47,548 bases of DNA from NCBI GenBank assembly GCA_021773365.1, contig JAJFKF010000024.1:1-47548 (forward strand), given 5' to 3'. Shown here piece by piece: positions 16,832-23,912 of this stretch. This DNA comes from Gammaproteobacteria bacterium. GTDB taxonomy: Bacteria; Pseudomonadota; Gammaproteobacteria; Steroidobacterales; Steroidobacteraceae. The position numbers and the translations under genes were made by a program. The notes under the pieces are model-generated. The model searched no databases. It was given only the letters and a program-made list of their open reading frames with translations, and was not told the DNA's origin. Position 1 is the stretch's first letter; each line of letters opens with the position of its first letter.

Positions 16832-18450
16832 TGCGCGGAAACCTCATGCGGCCACGGCGGACGTGAGGGAACATGAAAGTCATGACAGAGCGTGCAGGCG
16901 CTGGGCACCAGGTTTTCCGCGGTGTGTGCGCTGCGGCTGCCTGCGTGGCACTGGCGACACTGACCGATGTCCGGCATCAACACGTCCTCAGCCGCCCCCG
17001 AGTCCTTCGCCGCATGGCAGCTCTCGCAGGGACTGGCGGCAGTGGCATGTCTGGAATGATCGAAGCGCGCCCGCGGCATCCAGCGCCCGATGAGCTGCGC
17101 CGGTTCCACCCGCCACCGCGATCCTTCCGCACGCACCTCGTGGCAACTTGCGCACACGCGCCGCTCGAACAGATCGCGCGCGGTGACCTGTGCCTTCGCG
17201 CGCGCCAGTTCCAGGGCACGCTCGCGCTCGGCAGCATTCAGCACGACACCCGGTCTTTGCGCCATGCGGGAAGGCCGGGCCAGCGCCAGCGGATCGGGAT
17301 AGCTCTCCAGGTAGCGTGCGCTGTAGTACTCGATCAATGTCTGCAGCACCTGTCCGGCGTCTCCATGCGGCACCTGCCTTTGCGGATCGGCCGGATCGAA
17401 ATCCAGCCGGTGGCAATTCTGACAATGCGTCTCCATGCGAATGGGCTGCATGCGCGCCCCGCCCGGCTCCGGCCGGTGGCAGTCCGCGCAGCCCATCACC
17501 ACCGTGCCCTGCGGCGCCTTCAGCCCGGCCGGATCGAGATGCACATCGTGCGGAAATTTCAGGCCCGACCGATCCTGTCCGCCGAGCAGCGCATCCGCCT
17601 CGCGGAAGGGCGGGTGGTCTGTGAGGAAATCAGTTGCAATAAACTTCATATCTATATGATTCTTATGGTTTTCTTCGGTATTTTCATGGCAGCCCGCACA
17701 CAGCTGGTCGCCCGCCCTGAGCAGCTGTGCCGGCTGGTGTTCGGCGTGGCAGTCCGTACACCGCGCATCAGCGAAAGTGGCGTGACTTTCGGCATGGCTG
17801 TGCAGCGAGCCCGCATGGCAGGACAGACAGGCCCCGTCGCGAACCCTGACAAAGGGCTGCTCGTGACATTTTTCGCAGGTGCTGTCGAGCGTGCCATGTG
17901 CGGCGTGCAATGCGCCGCTGCGCCACCAGCCATCATCCGGAAAGGGCATGGTGCGCAGCGCCTGCTGCAGGTCCGCATCCTTCACACCCAGCGCCGGTAT
18001 GAACAGACAGGCTGCCAGCACGCCGACAAACAGCGCCCATGACACCCACCGCGTGCGCAGACGCAGGTCCAGCCTGGGTGTCAGCGGCGCCGTCTCCACG
18101 GCGCGCGCGGCCGGATCGAGCTCGACGGTGAAGGCCAGATCGAATCCCGCGGGCGGGTCGAAGAGCTTCAGCAGGTTCGATCCGATGCCGACGGTATCGC
18201 CCACCCGCAGCTGCGCGTCGCGCTGCACGGCACCGTTGACGATGACGCCGGCGGTGGCACTGCTGGAAATGAGGATGCGCCCGCCGCTGTGCAGGATGCG
18301 CGCATGCTTGAGCGCCACGCGCCGGTCCTTCAGGTGCAGTACGCGGTCGGTGGCGCGACCGAGCGTCAGGCTGTCGCCCTCGAACACCCGCTCGCGCTGC
18401 TCCACCGTACCGGTGGCGCTGCGGGTGAGGAAGCGGATCAGGGCGCGCAT
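16828..18450 (-). CDS. FHA domain - transmembrane helix - decaheme c-type cytochrome fusion
   Basis: 540 aa. Residues about 20-98 form an FHA domain (SLTLGRATD at 28-35, LKHARI replacing the usual SxxH segment, VIVNGAV near 69-75). A transmembrane helix lies at about 135-154. The remainder contains ten CxxCH haem c sites, starting at C192, C208, C231, C251, C321, C343, C433, C475, C498 and C519, plus many free His that could be distal ligands. The FHA part must face the cytoplasm and the haems the periplasm. FHA domains bind phospho-threonine, so haem electron transfer may be tied to a Ser/Thr kinase; no kinase is in the window. No N-terminal signal peptide is seen; the internal helix would act as the export anchor. 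The gene begins 7 nt after the cytochrome b-like gene and overlaps the next start by 4 nt. Confidence 0.92.
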   Translation of the reverse strand: MRALIRFLTRSATGTVEQRERVFEGDSLTLGRATDRVLHLKDRRVALKHARILHSGGRILISSSATAGVIVNGAVQRDAQLRVGDTVGIGSNLLKLFDPPAGFDLAFTVELDPAARAVETAPLTPRLDLRLRTRWVSWALFVGVLAACLFIPALGVKDADLQQALRTMPFPDDGWWRSGALHAAHGTLDSTCEKCHEQPFVRVRDGACLSCHAGSLHSHAESHATFADARCTDCHAEHQPAQLLRAGDQLCAGCHENTEENHKNHIDMKFIATDFLTDHPPFREADALLGGQDRSGLKFPHDVHLDPAGLKAPQGTVVMGCADCHRPEPGGARMQPIRMETHCQNCHRLDFDPADPQRQVPHGDAGQVLQTLIEYYSARYLESYPDPLALARPSRMAQRPGVVLNAAERERALELARAKAQVTARDLFERRVCASCHEVRAEGSRWRVEPAQLIGRWMPRARFDHSRHATAASPCESCHAAKDSGAAEDVLMPDIGQCRQCHAGSRSAHTAENLVPSACTLCHDFHVPSRPPWPHEVSAQ

Positions 18451-18457
18451 GAGCGGC

Positions 18458-19336
18458 TCACCAGTACAGGAACACGCTGACCACGTGCGCGATCAGCGCT
18501 GCCAGCAGCGCAATGGACAGGGGGATGTGCACGTACAGCCAGATCTGCAGCCAGGCACGGATCTGCGCATCGCGCAGCAGTTTGCGCAGCAGAACGCGCC
18601 GGGCGCCGAGCAGCGTCAGCAATTCCTGTATCTGCCGTGTCTGTTCGCCGGCGGAGCTGCGCGACAGCTGCCCGCTCAGCCAGTCGATCACTGCCCGCTG
18701 ATCGTCATTGGTCAACACCGCCGCCCACCCGCCGGCAGGCAACACGATGCGCGAACGGTCGCGGCCGCCGAGCAGCGCCCACAGATTGCCGCCTATCAGG
18801 GTACGGTCGCGGTTACTTTGCAGGACTTCAGTGAACTCATGTGGCAGCGGTGCGGCCTGCCGCAGGGCGCGCTGATCGAGACTGGCCAACTCCTCCAGCA
18901 TCTGGACGCGCGTGAGGTCACTGCGGTTGGCGCTCATCTGTGCCGGATAGCGCAGGTACGCGAACACACCGAACATGCCGCTGAATATCACGGCACACAT
19001 GAGCACGTAGGCAAAGGTGTGGATATTCCAGCCGAACTGCCAGCCGCTGTGCAGGGAGACGATCAGCAGCAGCGCGGTGCCAAGGTAGACATGCGCAGAG
19101 AGCCAGCCCTGGACAGTGCCAAGCGTGGAGCGATAGCTGCGTTTGCGCAGACCGAAGGCGAGCAGCCAGAGGATCAGCGCCGCGCCGATGCCGCCGAGGG
19201 TGTAGCCCAGCCAGGTGCCGCCGCTGGGCGTGTCGACGGGGTCGTGCCAGATGTAGATCGCCAGGCTCAGGGCGGACAGGACCAGGGCTATCCAGAGGTA
19301 GCGTTTGCCGGCATAGGCGAGGATGGAGTCGTGCAT
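18458..19336 (-). CDS. Bis-heme b-type membrane protein (ferric-reductase/cytochrome b-like)
   Basis: 292 aa from the ATG at 19336; the frame is open to 19408, but that extension runs into the palindromic repeat and is unlikely to be translated. Predicted helices are near residues 13-31, 42-63, 79-96, 107-127 and 268-290. Two His pairs each separated by 13 residues, H82/H96 and H270/H284, sit in helices, the classic spacing for two b-haems stacked across a membrane. The sequence is only weakly like ferric-reductase-type (PF01794) proteins, so a named family is not given. About 140 soluble residues lie between the helical parts. It stands between the cytoplasmic Fe-S flavoprotein and the decaheme protein, fitting a transmembrane electron relay (inference). 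Confidence 0.78.
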   Translation of the reverse strand: MHDSILAYAGKRYLWIALVLSALSLAIYIWHDPVDTPSGGTWLGYTLGGIGAALILWLLAFGLRKRSYRSTLGTVQGWLSAHVYLGTALLLIVSLHSGWQFGWNIHTFAYVLMCAVIFSGMFGVFAYLRYPAQMSANRSDLTRVQMLEELASLDQRALRQAAPLPHEFTEVLQSNRDRTLIGGNLWALLGGRDRSRIVLPAGGWAAVLTNDDQRAVIDWLSGQLSRSSAGEQTRQIQELLTLLGARRVLLRKLLRDAQIRAWLQIWLYVHIPLSIALLAALIAHVVSVFLYW

Positions 19337-19379
19337 GGTTATGCAGGTGTTGCAGGAATCGAGTTGGGACAGGTGGTGG

Positions 19380-19466
19380 GCGCCGGTGTGGTCAGCAGAG
19401 TTATCCACAGTTTAAGGGCGGAGATTCCCCAGAAACTATGGATAACTCTGCTGACCACACCGGCGC
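19380..19466. repeat. Family B long palindrome, copy 1
   Basis: Arms of 33 nt (19380-19412 and 19434-19466) are complementary except at one position. The 21-nt centre contains the asymmetric core AGGGCGGAGATTCCCCA (19415-19431). The left arm carries a perfect DnaA-box sequence TTATCCACA (19401-19409), the right arm a one-mismatch version on the other strand (19437-19445). Core and inner arms recur inverted in copy 2; the outer roughly 18 nt of each arm are specific to this copy. It lies between the flavoprotein and cytochrome b-like genes. Confidence 0.9.
19401..19409 (+). promoter_or_regulatory. DnaA-box-like sequence
   Basis: TTATCCACA is identical to the strict DnaA-box consensus. It lies in the left arm of the first family B palindrome. 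Whether DnaA binds here is unknown; the match may simply be part of the repeat. Confidence 0.45.
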
Positions 19467-19513
19467 AGCCGGCGTCACGGTAGTTCCTGAAGAGAGATCT
19501 TGATGACCTGTGA

Positions 19514-19596
19514 GGAGAATGGGCCGGGCAAGTTATCCACAGTTTATGGGGAATCTCCGCCCTTAAACTGTGGGTAACTTGTCCGGCCCATTCTCC
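19514..19596. repeat. Family B long palindrome, copy 2 (inverted relative to copy 1)
   Basis: Arms of 33 nt (19514-19546 and 19564-19596) pair with two mismatches around a 17-nt centre, which is the exact reverse complement of the copy 1 core. The left arm has a perfect DnaA box (19533-19541) and the right arm a one-mismatch version. The right end lies 41 nt downstream of the flavoprotein stop codon. Outer arm sequence differs from copy 1 although each copy is internally symmetric. Confidence 0.9.
19533..19541 (+). promoter_or_regulatory. DnaA-box-like sequence
   Basis: A second perfect TTATCCACA, 132 nt from the first, in the left arm of the second family B palindrome. Same caution as for the first. 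Confidence 0.45.
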
Positions 19597-19637
19597 CGCA
19601 CACCCCAGGATCAAAGATTGCCGCAGTGAGAAGGCGC

Positions 19638-22043
19638 TCATTCGCTCACCAGCTCGACAAACTTCTCGGGACTGATGCGGATCGCCGCTCCGGTGGGACA
19701 GGCACGCACGCAGGCCGGCCCGCCGGACAGGTCCTTGCACATGTCGCACTTGACGGCCTTCTTCGGCGTGTCCTTTCCTGTCGTCTTTGAAGCTGTCTGC
19801 TGGCCCGGCCCCGGTCCGCTGCCAAAAAGCAGCCAGGACATCAGGCCGGGTTTGGCGGGTGCTTCGGCGGCCATCTGGATGACGCCGTAGGGACAGTTGT
19901 TCATGCAGTTGCCACAGCCGATGCAATTGTCGCGGATAAACACCTCGCCGTTGGGTGCACGGCGGATGGCGTCGGGCGGACAATCCTTCATGCAGTGCGG
20001 GTCTTCGCAGTGACGGCAGGAGGTCGGCACATGAACCTGCGCAAAGGTGGGGCCGGCTTCGCGATTCAGGCGCGAGGTGCCATCATGGGTTTCTGCGCAG
20101 GCTTTCTCGCAGTTGTCACAGCCCACGCACAGTTCGGCATCGATCAGCAATACGTCGGTGGCCTCACCCAGGCCCTGACTCATCAGAAAAGATATCAAGT
20201 CGCCCGCCTGGGGCTGATCCTGCATGCGCATGTTCTCGGTCAGGCGCTTGCGCATGGTGGCCTGCACCTCCTCGCGCAGCGCCGGGTTGCTGTCGAGCAG
20301 GAGGTTGAAGGCCTGCGCATCGATGCTGATGGTCTCGGTGGCCACGGTGGCGCGCACGGTGGCGCTGCGGCGGGTGCCGCCCAGCAGACCCATCTCGCCG
20401 ACGTAGTTGCCGGCAGCCACATAGGACGTCACCACTTCGCGGCCGCCGATGTTGCGGGATACGGATACCGAACCGCTGCGGATCAGGTGCAGGCAGTCGG
20501 CGGCATCGCCGTCGGCGAAGAGGGCCTGGTCGGGTTTGTAGCGGTTCAGGCACGCGCCATGCACCACGACCCGCAGTTCCTCGGCGCTGGCCTGCGGGGC
20601 GAAACTCGATTGCAGGGCACGCACGACGAAGTGTTCGTCGATGACGCGCTTGACGCCATCGGCGGAGTTGATGAGTTTCAGGATTTCCCGCCGGGGGGAT
20701 TCCACCAGCACGCAACCCGGGCCGGCGCGCACGGTGCCGGAGCGGCGCCGACCTGACAGCAGACTCATTTCGCCGAAGAACTCTCCGGCGTGCAGCGTCA
20801 CCTGCGGGGCGCCCTCCTGGCCGTCCGCGGTATCGATATGCACGCTGCCGTCGAGAATGGCAAAGAAGCTGTTGGTGTAGTCGTTCTTGCGGAAAACCAC
20901 TTCCCCCGGCGGCGGCGTGGCGACGTTGCTGCCGAGGATGAGTTCGCGAAACAGCAACGGATTGATGGCAGCGAACAGCGGCACGCGCGCCTGCATCAGC
21001 GCCAGGGTGTCATCCACCGCCAGGCCGTACGGCAGGACAGAGAATTTTTTCTCCAGCAGCGGGTGGTCGGCGGGCTGGATGGAGCGGCCGAGCAGATACT
21101 CCACCGCCTCGTAGCCTTGGTTCATCGCCTGTTTGATCAGCGGGTAGCCGCCGAGGGCACCGATGACATACAGGCCCGGAACATTCGATTCGTACTGCGC
21201 GCTCAGCTGCGGCAGCGCCGTGAAGTCCTCGTTCGGGAAGACGATGCCGCAGGACTCGACGAACTTGCGCGGCGGCACCGCGCCGATGCGGGCAATGATG
21301 CGATTACACTCGATGCGCGCCTCGCCGTGGGCGGTATCCAGCATCAGGGCGTAGGGACGCGCGCCCTGCGCAACCGCTTCGACGCCTGCGCAGCTGGCGC
21401 GGTAGAAACATTCGATGCGTCCCTCGTCGACGGCCTTGAGCACCAGATTGAGGTTGCCTTCCTTGACGCGGGTAAACTCCTCACCGCGGTTGATCATGAA
21501 CACCTTGTTCTGCCGCGTAAGCGCGATGGCGTTTTCGATGGCGGCATCGCCGGCGCCTACCACCACAATGGCTTCCTCGCTGTATTCGTCGGGGTCGTCG
21601 AGCGTGTACTGCACGCAGGGCAGGTCCTGACCGGGTACGCCGAGGCGGCGGGGATTGCCCTGTACGCCAATGGCGAAGATGACATGTTCGGCGGCGAGGC
21701 GTTCGCCGGTTTTCAGTTCGATGTCGAAGCGGGGCTTGCTGCCGGTGAGTTTGACTACTTCGGCGTCATAGCGGGCGTTGACGCCCTGCTGCTCCAGACC
21801 GGTGCGCCAGCGTTCAAGAATGGTTTCGCGGGTGCCGGCTTCGAACGGCAGGGGGCTGCGCAGGGGGAGCACGTTGGGCTCGGCCATCACGTGCTTGCCT
21901 TTCTGGTAGCGCTGGATGGTGTTGGCGTGAGCGGGGCCGGACTCCAGCAGGATGTGCGGCAGGCCAAGTTCGGCGGCATGCGCGGCGGCGCTCAGGCCGC
22001 CTGGGCCTGCGCCGATGATGGCTACTTTGTAGATCTCCCCCAC
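19638..22043 (-). CDS. Flavoprotein with two cyclic-nucleotide-binding domains and a four-cluster ferredoxin module
   Basis: 801 aa, GTG start with AGGT 8 nt upstream. Residues 1-330 form a two-dinucleotide-fold oxidoreductase: FAD motif GAGPGG (11-16) and a second GAGDAAIE (163-170) for NAD(P)H. The redox CxxC of thioredoxin reductase is absent, so it is closer to YpdA-like reductases. Two cNMP-binding domains follow at about 360-475 and 500-605; both keep the phosphate-binding Glu and Arg (E425/R435 and E550/R559 in FGEMSLL...RRSGTV and VGEMGLL...RRSATV). The last 165 residues contain sixteen Cys in four CxxCxxCxxxC-like groups (639-649, 676-688, 707-717, 766-782), like HycB/DmsB subunits, for four [4Fe-4S] clusters. 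No signal peptide, so cytoplasmic. Likely role: NAD(P)H- or quinol-linked electron transfer gated by cAMP (inference). Confidence 0.9.
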   Translation of the reverse strand: MGEIYKVAIIGAGPGGLSAAAHAAELGLPHILLESGPAHANTIQRYQKGKHVMAEPNVLPLRSPLPFEAGTRETILERWRTGLEQQGVNARYDAEVVKLTGSKPRFDIELKTGERLAAEHVIFAIGVQGNPRRLGVPGQDLPCVQYTLDDPDEYSEEAIVVVGAGDAAIENAIALTRQNKVFMINRGEEFTRVKEGNLNLVLKAVDEGRIECFYRASCAGVEAVAQGARPYALMLDTAHGEARIECNRIIARIGAVPPRKFVESCGIVFPNEDFTALPQLSAQYESNVPGLYVIGALGGYPLIKQAMNQGYEAVEYLLGRSIQPADHPLLEKKFSVLPYGLAVDDTLALMQARVPLFAAINPLLFRELILGSNVATPPPGEVVFRKNDYTNSFFAILDGSVHIDTADGQEGAPQVTLHAGEFFGEMSLLSGRRRSGTVRAGPGCVLVESPRREILKLINSADGVKRVIDEHFVVRALQSSFAPQASAEELRVVVHGACLNRYKPDQALFADGDAADCLHLIRSGSVSVSRNIGGREVVTSYVAAGNYVGEMGLLGGTRRSATVRATVATETISIDAQAFNLLLDSNPALREEVQATMRKRLTENMRMQDQPQAGDLISFLMSQGLGEATDVLLIDAELCVGCDNCEKACAETHDGTSRLNREAGPTFAQVHVPTSCRHCEDPHCMKDCPPDAIRRAPNGEVFIRDNCIGCGNCMNNCPYGVIQMAAEAPAKPGLMSWLLFGSGPGPGQQTASKTTGKDTPKKAVKCDMCKDLSGGPACVRACPTGAAIRISPEKFVELVSE

Positions 22044-22091
22044 GGTTTGTACCTGTCAGCCGAGCGAGCCTGCGAACAATGTTCGTGGGAA

Positions 22092-22213
22092 GCGGAATCT
22101 GCATCGGGGAGGGCTTTCCAGGACCGCCCGTGAACCCATCCATGGGGGGCTTCGGCAAAAACCATCCTGGGTTTTTGACGATCCTGGAAAACCCTCCCCG
22201 ATACAGATTCCGC
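22092..22213. repeat. Family A three-arm palindrome, copy 1
   Basis: Outer arms of 35 nt (22092-22126 and 22179-22213) pair with three mismatches. Inside are two small hairpins: CCCAT-CC-ATGGG at 22135-22146 and an AAAAACC/GGTTTTT stem at 22157-22176. The whole would fold as a three-way junction. It starts 34 nt downstream of the FecR-domain gene stop and lies before the flavoprotein gene. Related copies are at 27627-27743 and from 47463. Confidence 0.9.
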
Positions 22214-22247
22214 CCGCAATGTTGGTGGAACGCACAAACAAGGGCAT

Positions 22248-23891
22248 CTACGGATTCTTGAGTGCCACGGTGCCGTTGACCTGCAATGCGTCTGAGCCGT
22301 CGATCAGTGAGTAGGTCAGGCCCACGGTACCGGGGATACCCGGGGTGCCACCGCCGCCCTGGCTGAAGAAGCCGGCGAAGGAGCCGCTGGCGTCGCTCTG
22401 GACGGGGTTGATGGTGCCCGTATAGGCGCCGGAGAACTGGTGGGGTTCGTCGCCGAGCTGGAGATTGCCGATGGTGCCGGTGCCGGCGACGACCCAGTTC
22501 AGGGTGTTGACGGTGAGGTCGAGGGTGCTGGTGACGGTCTGGGCGGTGAAGTTGGCTGAGAACGTGGCGGCGTTCAGGACGCCCACATTACCGGCGTTGT
22601 CGGTGGGACTGGTGTTGCCCACTGCGGTGTAGGTGGCGATGCCTGTGGTGGGCATCTGCGGGGGTGTGGCGGCATTGCCGCTGTCTATCCAGTGCAGGCT
22701 GCGCTGACTGAGGTCTTCGGTGAATGTCTGGTCGGCGACTGAGAGACTGATGGCGCCGCCGGACCAGCGGCCCCAGCGTAGCGAGGTGCCGGCCAGGGCG
22801 CCGGATTCGACTACGGTACTTGTGCCGATGTCGATGGTGCTCAACATGCCGATGCCGCGCGCAAGGTCCTGGGCAAAGCGCGTGACGTCACCGGAGAAAT
22901 CAGTGTCGTAGCTGGCGGGGACGTTGCTCTCCACCGCGGCGATGTCGATGGGCTGCGCGAGTTGCAGGATGGAGAAGGCGATGTCGCGGCGCTGCGGGGT
23001 GGGTTTACCGCCGGTGATGTCTGCCGGATTGCCGTTCGGATCGGTACCGGTCACCGGCTGGCGCACCGTATCGGCGCCGCCTGCGGCGCCCTCCGGCTGT
23101 GCACCGGGGACCGACTGCGGTCCGCGGCGATTGTTGTCCAGTTCCCGCGCCTGCACGGCAATGCCTTTGGCGCTGCTGCGCAATGCGCCGAGCTTCAGCG
23201 GACCGGCGCCGTCCTCGATGAGGAAGGCTGGCGGATTCTGCAGCGGTTCGGGCCGTGCACCACTGAGCGGGATGAATATGGTTTCACCAGCGCCTACTTC
23301 GATCTCACGGCTCCCACCACGGAACACAATGCGTCCTGCCGTAACGTGCAGATACAACCCGTCGCGCACTACGGCGCCCGGCGCCAGTCCAGGCGCATCG
23401 TTGCAGTCACCGGCGCAGAACACTGCCGTGTAGTCGGTACCGCGAATGCCCAGCGTGCCAATTGGCGTGCGCACTTCATAGGCGCTCTTGTCGATTTTGC
23501 CGATGGCTCCCGTCTGCGTGCGGAAGCCGCCCTTGAGCAGACTGGCCACACTGCGCCCGTCGGTCTTCACCACCGTGGCTTCCGCCGGCGCATTCACCGC
23601 CGGCGGCAATGCAAAGTCATCAATCCGGAACCGGCTCCCCGCCCGCAGCGCGATCTTGGTGCTATCGGCCATCAGCAACTGCGCCCGCGCCTTCTCGCCC
23701 GTCACGACAATATCGCCAACTTCGACTGGGTCCTTCACCTTGAGCGGCACCGTTGTCTCCCGCTCCAGACTCACCGGTCCGGTCACAAAAACCGCCTTCC
23801 CGGCAGCAGCCAACACCGGCCCCGACGCTATCAGCAACGCAATACCAAGCGCCGCGCCCTGGAAACGACTCATTCTTGTCTTCTTCTGCAT
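22248..23891 (-). CDS. Secreted FecR-domain protein
   Basis: 547 aa, ATG preceded by GGAGG at ideal spacing. Signal peptide about residues 1-29 ending GPVLA. A FecR domain (PF04773) spans about 45-190 (VEVGDIVVTGEKARAQLLMADSTKIALRAGSRFRID... IGTLGIRGTDY... VTAGRIVFRGG), without the cytoplasmic sigma-binding part of true anti-sigma factors. The C-terminal 300 residues are low-complexity and beta-rich (AVGNTSPTDNAGNVGVLN..., repeated Gly/Thr/Asn stretches). This type of FecR protein is frequently encoded with CHASE2-cyclase genes, as here, and is thought to be an extracytoplasmic partner of unknown role. It is the last of three genes in that unit, 21 nt after the barrel gene. Confidence 0.85.
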   Translation of the reverse strand: MQKKTRMSRFQGAALGIALLIASGPVLAAAGKAVFVTGPVSLERETTVPLKVKDPVEVGDIVVTGEKARAQLLMADSTKIALRAGSRFRIDDFALPPAVNAPAEATVVKTDGRSVASLLKGGFRTQTGAIGKIDKSAYEVRTPIGTLGIRGTDYTAVFCAGDCNDAPGLAPGAVVRDGLYLHVTAGRIVFRGGSREIEVGAGETIFIPLSGARPEPLQNPPAFLIEDGAGPLKLGALRSSAKGIAVQARELDNNRRGPQSVPGAQPEGAAGGADTVRQPVTGTDPNGNPADITGGKPTPQRRDIAFSILQLAQPIDIAAVESNVPASYDTDFSGDVTRFAQDLARGIGMLSTIDIGTSTVVESGALAGTSLRWGRWSGGAISLSVADQTFTEDLSQRSLHWIDSGNAATPPQMPTTGIATYTAVGNTSPTDNAGNVGVLNAATFSANFTAQTVTSTLDLTVNTLNWVVAGTGTIGNLQLGDEPHQFSGAYTGTINPVQSDASGSFAGFFSQGGGGTPGIPGTVGLTYSLIDGSDALQVNGTVALKNP

Positions 23892-23912
23892 CTCATCCTC
23901 CGCGAGCGTCGC

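Noticed and set aside
19409-19466. Extended N-terminus of the cytochrome b-like protein from 19408
   Set aside because: The extra 24 codons are made from the palindromic repeat and spacer; the ATG at 19336 gives a normal membrane-protein N-terminus.
19638-22043. Thioredoxin reductase identity for the flavoprotein
   Set aside because: The redox-active CxxC between the two dinucleotide folds is missing, and the extra cNMP and Fe-S domains are unlike thioredoxin reductase.
20790-22133. 447-codon frame antisense to the flavoprotein
   Set aside because: No domain or ribosome site; mirrors the sense coding frame, whose motifs are unambiguous.
22157-22176. A5/T5 hairpin of family A as an ordinary bidirectional intrinsic terminator
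   Set aside because: The GC part of the stem is only about two to four base pairs, the T-run is within the stem rather than after it, and the outer 35-nt stem is not explained by a terminator.
19380-22213. Arm mismatches as evidence of RNA-strand (G-U) selection
   Set aside because: In family B all three mismatches would be G-U pairs on the strand defined by the core orientation, but family A copies 1 and 2 point to opposite strands; with so few changes no bias can be claimed.
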